A stretch of 64,000 nucleotides of DNA from positions 2,103,201-2,167,200 of the forward strand of contig JABTUM010000001.1 of NCBI GenBank assembly GCA_015075375.1, written 5' to 3'. The notes beneath the pieces were generated by a model. The model was not told where the DNA came from. It saw only the letters and a list, made by a program, of their open reading frames with translations, and did not search any database. Source of the DNA: Planctomycetota bacterium. Lineage in GTDB: Bacteria > Planctomycetota > SZUA-567 > H5-PLA8. How positions within the stretch are numbered: position 1 is the stretch's first letter; every line of letters starts with the position of its first letter. The position numbers were made by a program, and so were the translations under genes. Positions 1 through 8,058 of the stretch are shown one piece after another.

Positions 1-1236
1 TCCGAACGGTTGGACCGCTGGCGGTCCAACCAGGATGCCGCGGCCTTGGGCGAACTGCTGAAATGGCAGCGCGACCGCGCCTACGCCACCTCCGCCCGGT
101 TGCTCGGCGCAGGGCCGGACGCCGAGGACGCCGTTCAGCAAGCGTTCCTGAAGTTGCTTTCGCGCCGGCAGGGATTCGAGCACGCGCGTGCATTCCAGGC
201 CTCCGTGTATCGAGCGGTGGTGCAGTGTGCCTTGGATCTGGCCCGCGCGCGACAAACCAGAAGCCAACGGGAGGCGGACATGCGAAACGTCATGCAGCAC
301 GCAGGCGCTACTCCCGCGGCGCTGGCCGAGCAAGCCGAGTTGCAGCGGCTGCTGCGCGAAGCCTTCGGAAGTCTGGATCCTCAGCAACAGGCCCTCGTTA
401 CGCTCTGCTGCCAGGAAGGCCTGACCTTGGCCGACGCCGCGGCGGTGCTCGAAATACCGCGTGAAACCGCACGCGACCGCTTTGCGCGCGCACTGAACGA
501 TCTGCACGGCTTCCTGCGCAAACGAGGCGTGGCGCTCTCGTTACTGCTGCTCGCGGGCTTGTTTCAGTCCTCCTCCGTCTCGGCCGCGCCGAGCACCCTG
601 TGCGCGGCCCTCGATGCGTCCCTGCCGGGCCGGCCGTGCGTGGAGGTCGCCGCCGCCGCCCAAGCCCCCGCACATGCGGCGCGCGTCCTTACGGAGGCAG
701 GGCTTTCCGGCAGCACGTGGGGATTTCAGGTGGCCGCAGCCGCGCTCGTGCTCGTTTGCGGCGGACTTGCGGCCGGCTTGCTCTGGAACGATCCGCCCAA
801 GGATCACGGACAAGCGCCTGTGGCGCCCGTGGCGACGGTCGATAAGGAAGGCGCTCAACCTGCTCCCTCCGGGCAGCCCGGGGTCGATCCATTAGCGGCG
901 GCCGAGAAATCGGCTCAGCCTGCCGCTGAAGCGCCCGCTGCGCCCGCGCCCGGCCCGCAAGCCGAAGCGCGCGCCCAACCGGGCGACGGACTTCCGCCGG
1001 GTATCGAAGCCGCAGCCGTCCAGGCGCTCGAAGGATTCGTGCTGGAGCGCTTCGAACGGGAAGTGCGCGCGGGAGGCGTGCGGTACGAACTGGAAGGCAC
1101 GGCCGGCGGCAAGCGCTACGAGATCGTCGTCTCGGCCGAGGCCAAAGTGTTGAAGATCGAAGAAGAGGACGAGGACGACGACGACGACGAGAAGAGCCCG
1201 GCTAAGCCGCCGCCTGCGCCTCCAGACGACTTTTAA
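1..1236 (+). CDS. ECF-type sigma factor fused to hydrophobic segments and a C-terminal PepSY-like domain (5' end cut by window)
   Basis: The frame is open to the window edge. A TTG at 10 could start it, but the first region-2 helix is probably incomplete. Residues are counted from that TTG. Sigma region 2 lies at about 10-80 and region 4 with its helix-turn-helix at about 110-170. Hydrophobic stretches follow at 173-192 and 240-258, then a Pro/Ala-rich linker and a PepSY-like domain at about 329-393 ending in an Asp/Glu run. The last domain clearly resembles the secreted protein encoded next (positions 1289-1639). ECF factors with C-terminal extensions are known in Planctomycetes; a sensory role for this one is inference. 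If both hydrophobic segments span the membrane, the C-terminus is cytoplasmic; if only one does, it is periplasmic. Confidence 0.85.
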   Translation, partial: SERLDRWRSNQDAAALGELLKWQRDRAYATSARLLGAGPDAEDAVQQAFLKLLSRRQGFEHARAFQASVYRAVVQCALDLARARQTRSQREADMRNVMQHAGATPAALAEQAELQRLLREAFGSLDPQQQALVTLCCQEGLTLADAAAVLEIPRETARDRFARALNDLHGFLRKRGVALSLLLLAGLFQSSSVSAAPSTLCAALDASLPGRPCVEVAAAAQAPAHAARVLTEAGLSGSTWGFQVAAAALVLVCGGLAAGLLWNDPPKDHGQAPVAPVATVDKEGAQPAPSGQPGVDPLAAAEKSAQPAAEAPAAPAPGPQAEARAQPGDGLPPGIEAAAVQALEGFVLERFEREVRAGGVRYELEGTAGGKRYEIVVSAEAKVLKIEEEDEDDDDDEKSPAKPPPAPPDDF

Positions 1237-1288
1237 CGTGAAGTGCGTTTCCCACCCATGCCGCGGTAGACGCGGAAAGGAGCATCCC

Positions 1289-1639
1289 ATGAAGCACACG
1301 TACTGGAGCCTGTTGGCGGGCCTGGCCCTGGTGATTGGTCTGACGGCGACGAGCTTGCGTGCCGAAGAAGAGGACGACGACGGGAAGGAAGAAAAGATCG
1401 AGCTGAAGGATGTACCGGAAGCCGTTCTGAAAGCCGCTCAAGCGGCCGTGAAGGACATCGTCTTCTCCAAGGCCGAAAAGGAGACCAAAGGCGATAAGGT
1501 TATTTACGAACTGAAGGGCAAGGCCGGCGAAAAGACCTACGAGGTGGAAGTCAGCGCCGAAGGCAAAGTGCTCGAGGTGGAGGAGGAGGACGGCGACGAC
1601 AAAGACAACGACCAAGCAGAGAAATCCGGGGACAAGTAG
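1289..1639 (+). CDS. Small secreted PepSY-like protein with acidic ends
   Basis: This 116-residue protein starts at the ATG at 1289, preceded by a GGAAAGGAG ribosome-binding site. A Sec signal peptide covers about residues 1-25 (cleavage near LRA/EEE). A PepSY-like alpha/beta unit follows at about 37-100, with Asp/Glu-rich runs on both sides. The YELKGKAGEKTYEVEVSAEG segment closely matches the C-terminal domain of the sigma factor gene 52 bases upstream. The two are probably co-transcribed. PepSY-like proteins are often periplasmic inhibitors or metal/ligand binders; which applies here is not shown. The acidic runs would suit cation binding, which is inference. Confidence 0.85.
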   Translation: MKHTYWSLLAGLALVIGLTATSLRAEEEDDDGKEEKIELKDVPEAVLKAAQAAVKDIVFSKAEKETKGDKVIYELKGKAGEKTYEVEVSAEGKVLEVEEEDGDDKDNDQAEKSGDK

Positions 1640-1692
1640 CTCCGGTCTCCCCGCGCTTGTCCGTTCGATCGAGCGGCAAGCGCGGCTATTTT

Positions 1693-2613
1693 CTACGCGC
1701 CCACTGGGTGATCTTTTTTGGCTTCCAGGAAGCTGCTGAGGTCGGCCTCGCTTACACTCGGTTCGCCGGGGCTCAGGTTGTCGAGCTTGCCGTCCTTGAT
1801 CCACGCCTCCAGCCGGGCCACCTCGTCGTACAGGTGCTCGAATCCGTCCACGATGTACACCAGCGGCTGATAGTGATGGATCTCGAAGTATTGATTCACG
1901 ACCCATTCGAGTTGGAACGGGTAACGCTGAACCTCGGGCGATTCCAATACGTGCGCGATCTCGCCGTAGCTGCTCAACAATCCGCTGCCGTATACGCGAA
2001 CGCCCTGAGGTGTATTCATCAGTCCGAACTCGACGGTGAACCAGAAGAAGCGCGCCATGCCCTTTAAGATGCTGTCGAGCCGTCGCATCCGCTCGTGCTC
2101 GTCCTTGATCCCTTGCGCCATCTCGGCCACCAGTTCGGCGACTTCGCCGAAACGCACCAGCACATCGGCGAAACGACGGTCGGTGTGCATCGGCACGTGC
2201 CCGGCGACGTCATGGAAGATGTCGGGCTCGGGCAGGTAGTCCAGCGAGTCCCCCGCGCGGATGGTGATGGTGGTTGGAAATTCGCGGTTCTTCAGGCATT
2301 CGAAAAAGACGTACGCCGGCACGTAGCCGCTCACGGCTTTCGCGCGGAAATTGCTCAACGGCTGAAGGAACTTGTTGATGTCATCGAGGTGCGGGACGTT
2401 GTGCGGATCGAGCGCGAGGTTCTGCACGCCTTCCATGAACTTCGGATGCGCGAACTTCTCCCAGCGCGGGCGAATGCGCGCGTAGAGACGCCGCCAGGTC
2501 TCCTGGTTCTCCTCGCTGTACAGTTCGTACGGCTGGCGGATATAGATTTCGCCGCGCCCGCGGACTTCTTCGATGAACGGGGCCTGTGTAGTGGTCAGTC
2601 CGATGGCGGTCAT
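1693..2613 (-). CDS. phhA: Phenylalanine 4-monooxygenase
   Basis: The 306-residue product is an aromatic amino acid hydroxylase. These enzymes use non-haem iron, tetrahydropterin and O2 to turn phenylalanine into tyrosine in the cytoplasm. The iron-ligand motif HDVAGHVPMH supplies two His, and the Glu of FWFTVEFGLM is the third ligand. No N-terminal ACT domain is present, as usual for bacterial forms. The ATG has a GGAGG site about 6 bases upstream. It is the last gene of the minus-strand run hpd, hmgA, flavin reductase, phhA, so phenylalanine would feed directly into homogentisate catabolism. Confidence 0.95.
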   Translation of the reverse strand: MTAIGLTTTQAPFIEEVRGRGEIYIRQPYELYSEENQETWRRLYARIRPRWEKFAHPKFMEGVQNLALDPHNVPHLDDINKFLQPLSNFRAKAVSGYVPAYVFFECLKNREFPTTITIRAGDSLDYLPEPDIFHDVAGHVPMHTDRRFADVLVRFGEVAELVAEMAQGIKDEHERMRRLDSILKGMARFFWFTVEFGLMNTPQGVRVYGSGLLSSYGEIAHVLESPEVQRYPFQLEWVVNQYFEIHHYQPLVYIVDGFEHLYDEVARLEAWIKDGKLDNLSPGEPSVSEADLSSFLEAKKDHPVGA

Positions 2614-2692
2614 GGCAGACCTCCGGGCCGGCTATCCGACAACCGTATTGTACGCGGTGGCGGGGCCGCGGAGCAACCGGCTGCCCGGTCGC

Positions 2693-3313
2693 TTACGCCT
2701 GCGGCTTCGGCGGGCGCGTCAGATCGAATCGCTCCCGGGTGCGCGCGTAGCCTTCGCCGCCCATGCGCCCGATCGTATCGAGCTTCGCCGGATCGATCCG
2801 GCCTTCCGCATCCAGCACCGTCTCGGCCACGTGCAGCATCTCGATTCGGCCGATAACCACATTTCCGGCGCTTGGGCCCTCGCCCACACGCACGATCTCC
2901 AGCACGCGGCACTCGTACGCCACCGGAGCCTCGGCCACGCGCGGCGTCGCGATCTTCGTCGATGGCGCGGGCGTCAATCCGCACCGCTCGAACTCGCTCA
3001 CTTCGTACGCGTACTCGGCGCTTGTCGCGTTCATGCGTTCGGCCAGGTCGTAATTGACCACGTTGACCACGAACTCCCCGCGCGCTTCGGCGTTTCGCAA
3101 CGAATCTTTTTTGGTGCCGTCGCGCTTGTTCGATGGACAAAAGAGCAGCGCCGGGGGGTTGCTCGTAATGCCGTTGAAGAAGCTGAACGGCGCGAGGTTC
3201 GTGACGCCGCCCGGTGAGAGCGTGCTGACCCACGCGATCGGGCGCGGATTGATCGAGGCGATCATGTACGGATAAAATTGGTGCGGCGGCATGGCGGTCG
3301 GATCGAGCAGCAT
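2693..3313 (-). CDS. Flavin reductase family (FMN-binding split-barrel) protein
   Basis: The 206-residue product has the FMN-binding split-barrel pattern of the flavin-reductase-like family: a MIASINPRPIAWVSTLS segment near residue 20, NLAPFSFFNGI around 40-50, and a C-terminal strand set with GNVVIGRIEMLHV. Family members reduce flavin with NAD(P)H or act as flavoprotein oxidoreductases. It lies between hmgA and phhA on the same strand and is probably co-transcribed. Its substrate is unknown. A role in aromatic degradation, for example supplying reduced flavin, is inferred only from position. Confidence 0.85.
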   Translation of the reverse strand: MLLDPTAMPPHQFYPYMIASINPRPIAWVSTLSPGGVTNLAPFSFFNGITSNPPALLFCPSNKRDGTKKDSLRNAEARGEFVVNVVNYDLAERMNATSAEYAYEVSEFERCGLTPAPSTKIATPRVAEAPVAYECRVLEIVRVGEGPSAGNVVIGRIEMLHVAETVLDAEGRIDPAKLDTIGRMGGEGYARTRERFDLTRPPKPQA

Positions 3314-3420
3314 GAGTCGTAAGCCTTTGAGGAAACGATGCGGCGGCAGGAGCGTGAACGCAGGCTCAAGTTCGCCCTGGGGCCGTTGGAATCTTCGTCG
3401 CGTTCACCCTCGCCCGCTCG

Positions 3421-4596
3421 TCAGCCCAGCCAACTGAACGGATACGCCGCGTCTTCCATACCCAACGCCTGCGGCGTCACGTGCAGCGCGCGCTCGGTGT
3501 CGAACATTACGGCCAGTTCGTCGGTCCGTTCGGCGGCCATGCTGGCCAGGATCGTCCCGGGGTGCGGCCCATGCGGAATGCCGCGCGGATGCAGCGTCAG
3601 CGAATACTGCTCGACCCCCTTGCGCGAACCGAAATGCCCGCGCACGTAAAAGAGCACCTCGTCGGCTTCGACGTTGCTGTGCGCGTAAGGAACTTTGATC
3701 GCCTCGGGATGGTGATCCAAAAACCGTGGCGCAAACGTGCAGACCACGAATCCGGGAATCTCGAACGTCTGGTGCACCGGCGGCGGTTGGTGCACCGTCC
3801 CGGTAATCGGTTCGAAATCGTCCACGTTGAAGGTATACGGATACAGAAAGCCGTCCCAGCCCGCGACGTCGAACGGGTGATGCGCCATGGTGTAGCGCGT
3901 CAGGCGAGCACCGTCCTTGACCAGCACCGGCGTCTCGCGCTCCTGGTCCAGCGTGAGCAATTCCTCGGGCCCGTGAAAATCGCGCTCGGCGTAAGGCGCG
4001 CCCATCTTGAGCTGCCCGTCGGGATTCAGGTAGCGCGCGGGCAGACGCACGTCGCCGGTGCACTCGAGGATCAGATAATCCTCGCGCCGGGGGTCGTCGG
4101 GCACCAGGCGGTACGTGACCGTGCGCGGGACCACGATGTAATCCCCCGCGCGGTAAGGCTGGCGTCCGAAGACGCTCTCGAACTGCCCGCCGCCCTCGGC
4201 GACGAAGATGATCTCGTCGGCGGTGGCGTTGCGGAACAATTCGCTCTGCGCCTGTGCGGGCCGGCAACGGTAGTTGATCACATCGGCGTTAAAGAAGAGA
4301 GGCACCCGCCCCGAGACCGGATCGCCTTGCCGCGCCAGCGGCCCTGATTTGACGTGCACGTGCCGCAAGGGCAGGTCCGGCGCGGCCTCGATCTTCACCT
4401 GACCGGCGGGCTCCACCTTCGTAACGCGCGTCGGCGGCCGCAGGTGATAACAGATCGAGTACGCCCGGTCGAAGCCGACGGTGGTGATGACATGCTCGTA
4501 GTGAAGCCCCTCGCCCTTATACGAGACGTTCTTCTCGCGGGGGAGCTTGATGTGCCGCTTGGGGGGCACGGTGCCGAGTTTCATGTAACGGGACAT
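3421..4596 (-). CDS. hmgA: Homogentisate 1,2-dioxygenase
   Basis: The 391-residue cupin-fold iron dioxygenase opens the ring of homogentisate to give maleylacetoacetate. The active-site region is visible as PYAHSNVEADEVLFYVRGH and LHPRGIPHGPHPG, which carry the His/Glu/His iron ligands. It is somewhat shorter than the roughly 430-residue human and Pseudomonas enzymes, like many bacterial forms. It lies 123 bases downstream of hpd and shares its promoter by inference. The next enzymes, maleylacetoacetate isomerase and fumarylacetoacetase, are not in this window. Confidence 0.93.
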   Translation of the reverse strand: MSRYMKLGTVPPKRHIKLPREKNVSYKGEGLHYEHVITTVGFDRAYSICYHLRPPTRVTKVEPAGQVKIEAAPDLPLRHVHVKSGPLARQGDPVSGRVPLFFNADVINYRCRPAQAQSELFRNATADEIIFVAEGGGQFESVFGRQPYRAGDYIVVPRTVTYRLVPDDPRREDYLILECTGDVRLPARYLNPDGQLKMGAPYAERDFHGPEELLTLDQERETPVLVKDGARLTRYTMAHHPFDVAGWDGFLYPYTFNVDDFEPITGTVHQPPPVHQTFEIPGFVVCTFAPRFLDHHPEAIKVPYAHSNVEADEVLFYVRGHFGSRKGVEQYSLTLHPRGIPHGPHPGTILASMAAERTDELAVMFDTERALHVTPQALGMEDAAYPFSWLG

Positions 4597-4616
4597 CGGG
4601 TACCTCGATTTGGGAC

Positions 4617-4721
4617 CGGGGATTTCGAATTTTGGATAATCGGCAATGCGTCGGGCTCTTGAACCAAGACCACACTCCTCAGCTCGAACTTTCGCAGTCC
4701 AATCCGAAATCCAAAATATTT
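4617..4721. repeat. Inverted AT-rich motif pair in the hmgA-hpd gap
   Basis: ATTTTGGAT at 4629-4637 faces its exact complement ATCCAAAAT at 4709-4717. Both are flanked by GATTTCG and CGAAATCC words, so the spacer between hpd and hmgA could fold into a long imperfect hairpin. The right arm touches the hpd stop codon. Short motifs of this wording (CGAAATCC/CCAAAATC) look like dispersed intergenic repeats, but copy number cannot be seen from one window. It could be an mRNA processing or attenuation element inside the operon. Confidence 0.5.
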
Positions 4722-5844
4722 ACAGCGTTCCCCGTTTCGCCTGCTCGCGCTCGATGGCTTCGAATAGCGCGCGGAAGTTGCCTTCGCCGAAGCCCGCGCT
4801 GTTTCCGCGGCGCTGGATGATCTCGTGGAACAACGTCGGTCGGTCGAAGACCGGCTGCGTGAAAATCTGGAGCAGATAGCCGTCGGGGCGGTCGCGGTCC
4901 ACCAGCACGCCCAAGTCTCGCAGCGTCTGCTTGTCTTCCTTGATCTCCCCCACGCGCTCGTCGAAATGCTCGTCGTAGTACGTGTCCGGCACTTCCAGGA
5001 ACTCGACGCCCGATTCGCGCATCGCGCGCGTCGTGGCGATCACGTTCGGCGTCAGGAGCGCGATATGCTGCACACCAGGCCCCTTGAATTCGTCGAGGAA
5101 CTCCTGGATCTGCGAATTCTTGGAAGACGGCTCGTTGATCGGCAGCTTCACGTACCCGTCCTCGTCGGTCATCACCTTGCTCATCAGCGCGCTGCGCCCG
5201 GTGTTGATATCGAAATGCGCGAGTTGGTCGAAGCCGAAGATGTCGCGGTAATAGGCGCACCACTCTTCCATGTGCTCCACGTTGGCGACGATATGGTCGA
5301 TCATCGCGAAATGGATCTCGCCGTCTTCGGCGCCGCCGGCGATGTTCACGTAACCGGGCGCGAACGTCGCGTGCTTCTTGCGCTGGATGAAGCTGTGCAC
5401 CACGTCGCCGTACGCGGCAATCGTCCCGCCGATGAAAATCTCGTGCTCGTCCAGCGGGCGGACGATCTTCGCGCCTTTGCTCGACGCGGCCTTCAGCGCT
5501 TGTTCCGTGTCGTGCACGCGGAACGCCACATCCTTCACGCCGTTCCCGTGCTTGCCGACGAACTCGCGGATCGCCTCGGCTTCCGGACCCGTGCCCTCGG
5601 CCTGAGCGAATAGGAACGTCACCCGCCCTTGGCCCACCACGAACGCCTTGCGCCCCTTCAGGCCCGATTGGGTGTCGCCGTAGCCGCGGTGGTACATGCC
5701 GTAATGCTGAATGTAGTAGTTCGCCCACCGTTCGGCGTCGTCGACGAGGAACTCGATGTGATCGACGCCCCGCAATCCCAGCGGGTTATGCAGCGTCGCG
5801 GCGGGAGCGGCGCCGGCGGATCGAACGGTCGGAGCGTTACTCAT
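4720..5844 (-). CDS. hpd: 4-hydroxyphenylpyruvate dioxygenase
   Basis: The 374-residue product has two vicinal-oxygen-chelate halves, with MIDHIVANV and PGVQHIALLTPNV carrying the two iron His ligands and FRALFEAIERE the Glu. The enzyme converts 4-hydroxyphenylpyruvate to homogentisate. I start it at the ATG at 5844, where GAGGA lies 7 bases upstream; a longer in-frame start at 5895 has no good site and adds a poorly conserved leader. It is the first gene of the tyrosine-catabolism run, behind a TTGACG/TACGAT promoter. Confidence 0.95.
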   Translation of the reverse strand: MSNAPTVRSAGAAPAATLHNPLGLRGVDHIEFLVDDAERWANYYIQHYGMYHRGYGDTQSGLKGRKAFVVGQGRVTFLFAQAEGTGPEAEAIREFVGKHGNGVKDVAFRVHDTEQALKAASSKGAKIVRPLDEHEIFIGGTIAAYGDVVHSFIQRKKHATFAPGYVNIAGGAEDGEIHFAMIDHIVANVEHMEEWCAYYRDIFGFDQLAHFDINTGRSALMSKVMTDEDGYVKLPINEPSSKNSQIQEFLDEFKGPGVQHIALLTPNVIATTRAMRESGVEFLEVPDTYYDEHFDERVGEIKEDKQTLRDLGVLVDRDRPDGYLLQIFTQPVFDRPTLFHEIIQRRGNSAGFGEGNFRALFEAIEREQAKRGTL

Positions 5845-5893
5845 GGGGGTATCCTCGCGTGCATCGGCTTCGAAGCGGCAGCCCTGCACAAGC

Positions 5894-5923
5894 ATCGTAG
5901 CGCGCGCGAAGCGCCAGCGTCAA
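5894..5923 (-). promoter_or_regulatory. Sigma-70-type promoter for hpd and the aromatic cluster
   Basis: On the minus strand TTGACG (5923-5918) and TACGAT (5899-5894) are separated by 18 bases. Transcription would start near 5887, giving a 5' leader of about 43 bases to the hpd ATG at 5844. The -35 box matches 5 of 6 consensus bases and the -10 box 4 of 6. Seen by eye, not scored genome-wide. Confidence 0.5.
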
Positions 5924-6242
5924 GCCTGCGGGGGTGCCTAACCGTTCCTCCAAATAGCGCTAACCCCTACATCCGCTAGGTGGTTAACATCGTGAGTGCA
6001 CGTACTATGAGGCCGTATGCCGTCCGCGCCCGACAACTCGAAAGCAGAGACTCGCTTTGCGCCCATTTTGAAGCTCGGAGCATTTTCTTTCCTTTTCTTT
6101 ACGCCTGAATCGTCCCTCCAAGGCAGCAAGCCGGAGGTTTGAACACTCCAACTTGCAGGGGCCGCGAGCCGGGGAAGTTCGCGCCAGATGTGCCCTTCCG
6201 ATACGTTACTTCGTACAGGTTAAGCCTCCGTGGAGTTCCCGC
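5924..6242. other. Divergent intergenic region between hpd and the pseudoprotease gene
   Basis: About 320 bases without a convincing gene. There is a weak TAACC/GGTTA inverted repeat near 5950-5990 and a pyrimidine-rich patch near 6080-6115. I could not find a good promoter for the plus-strand gene starting at 6243, although one is expected here. Confidence 0.5.
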
Positions 6243-8054
6243 ATGCGAATACCGCTCGTTTTGGTCTTGCTGGCGCTGGGAACGCTTGGAGGCATCGCGC
6301 CGGCCGCTCAGCCCACCTTAGTCACCCAGCCCGTTCCCGAGGCGCTCAAACACGGCGAAAGCCAACATACGCGGATTTACCGCAGCTTCGGCCCGGCGGT
6401 GGTCGGCTTGGAATGTAAGGGATCCATCCGCTTGCCCAACGGCGGGCAGCAGCAGGGCACCTATTACGGGACGGGAGCGGTCATTACGGGCGATGGGTTG
6501 ATTCTAACCAGCATCACCGTCATCCCCAAGGACGCGACCGACTTGAAGGTGTATTTTACCGATGGCCACGTGCGCAACGCCCAACTCCAGGCCTCCGATC
6601 TCGATTCCGAAGGCGTGCTGCTTAAGGTAGAGGCCCGCGACTTGACGCACATGCGTCTGGCCGACAGCGACCGCTACGAGGTCGGCTCGCCCGTCTACAG
6701 TTGGGGCAACCCGCATTTCACGATTAAAAACGATGGCCAAGTGAGCCTCAGTACGGGCACGATAAGCGGCAGGTACCAGGTCTCCAGCGTGGACGACCAG
6801 AGCCGCTACGTCGGGCCGGTGATCGAGACCGACGCCGCGGTCAATCCCGGCAGCGACGGCGGGCCGCTCACCGATGCCGAAGGCAACCTGATCGGAATCA
6901 TGAGCCTCGCGTTCAGCCGTACGCGCTGGCTGGGGCTGGCGATCCCCACGCGGCGCATGATCCAGGCGATTCCCGAATTGCAGAAGGTGAAGCTCGCCGA
7001 GCCGCCCCGGCTCACCGGAGACCTCCAGCGCGTTTGGGCCCTGCACGCGGCATTCAAGGAACTCTCGGTCCAGGCCGAACCGGCCGTGGTGACGGTGGTC
7101 GTCATGGACGAATCCAAGGCCGCCGAATGGCCGGCCAGCCGCGATCGGGAAGCCGACAAGCCGCGCGATCCGATTGCCCAGCAAGGCAACATTCGCGCAC
7201 TGGCCGAACTCACCCCCCAGCAGCCCGCCGTCTTCAGCGGTTTCGTGGTCGAAGCATCGGGCACCGTAGTCACCACCTCGTTGCCATTCCAGCCCCGTCC
7301 CCCGCAGGACAAACGGCCCGCGCCGAAACTGAAAACGTTCGTCTATTTTGCCAGCGGGAAACGCCTCGAGGCCAAGCTGCTGGGCTTCGACGCGGGCTAC
7401 GATCTGGCGGTCTTACAGCTTCTAGGCGAAGCCGGCGCCACGTACCCTAGCGCCAAGCTGGCTTCGGCCGCCAAGCTGGCGCAGGGCCGCGCCGTGGCGA
7501 TCCTGGGACGCAGCGAACCGCCGGGTGGCCTTACGCTCAACAGCGGCTGGGTCTCTGCCGCCGGCCGCTCACGCAACACATCCTGCCAGATCGCTGCGCT
7601 GATGAACTACGGCAACCTGGGCGGCGCCGTGATCGACCTCGACGGATCGTTCGTTGGCATGGCCTGCAAACTCAATCCCGGCACTCCTTGGCGCCAGAAC
7701 TGCGGCGTCGGCTTCATGCTTAACGCCGAGACCATCGCGCAGGCGCTGCCCATGCTTAAGGAAGGCAAGCCGGTGGACCGCCCGCGCTTGCCCTTCTTGG
7801 GCGTAGGCCTCGACCGCGATGTGCCGAACGTGAAAGGCGCGCGCGTGGAACAGTCTCTCGAAGGCGGACCCGCCCAGGCGGCGGGCATCCGGGTGGGCGA
7901 CGTGATTGTGGAGTTCAACGGCAAACCGGTAGCAAGCTTCCTGGAACTGATCGCTATGATCAAGGACTGCAAGATCGGACAGCAGGTGAAGGTGCACCTC
8001 CTCCGCGGCGAGGAAAAGCTGGCCTTCGACGTAACCGTGGGCGAACGGGAGTAA
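6243..8054 (+). CDS. Secreted double trypsin-fold pseudoprotease with C-terminal PDZ domain
   Basis: The 603-residue protein starts at the ATG at 6243 (GGAG 7 bases upstream) with a Sec signal peptide at 1-22. It has two HtrA-like trypsin folds, at about 45-260 and 280-500, and a PDZ domain at about 515-600. The catalytic residues are lost. In fold 1 the HtrA LTNxHV motif reads LTSITV (His lost), the Asp position reads SEGVLLKV, and NPGNSGGPL reads NPGSDGGPL (Ser replaced by Asp). In fold 2 the Ser motif reads GNLGGAV and no His remains at the matching site. It therefore probably does not cut protein. The next gene is an intact HtrA-type protease 4 bases downstream, so this may be its partner or substrate adaptor (inference). 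Confidence 0.88.
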   Translation: MRIPLVLVLLALGTLGGIAPAAQPTLVTQPVPEALKHGESQHTRIYRSFGPAVVGLECKGSIRLPNGGQQQGTYYGTGAVITGDGLILTSITVIPKDATDLKVYFTDGHVRNAQLQASDLDSEGVLLKVEARDLTHMRLADSDRYEVGSPVYSWGNPHFTIKNDGQVSLSTGTISGRYQVSSVDDQSRYVGPVIETDAAVNPGSDGGPLTDAEGNLIGIMSLAFSRTRWLGLAIPTRRMIQAIPELQKVKLAEPPRLTGDLQRVWALHAAFKELSVQAEPAVVTVVVMDESKAAEWPASRDREADKPRDPIAQQGNIRALAELTPQQPAVFSGFVVEASGTVVTTSLPFQPRPPQDKRPAPKLKTFVYFASGKRLEAKLLGFDAGYDLAVLQLLGEAGATYPSAKLASAAKLAQGRAVAILGRSEPPGGLTLNSGWVSAAGRSRNTSCQIAALMNYGNLGGAVIDLDGSFVGMACKLNPGTPWRQNCGVGFMLNAETIAQALPMLKEGKPVDRPRLPFLGVGLDRDVPNVKGARVEQSLEGGPAQAAGIRVGDVIVEFNGKPVASFLELIAMIKDCKIGQQVKVHLLRGEEKLAFDVTVGERE

Positions 8055-8058
8055 CGAG

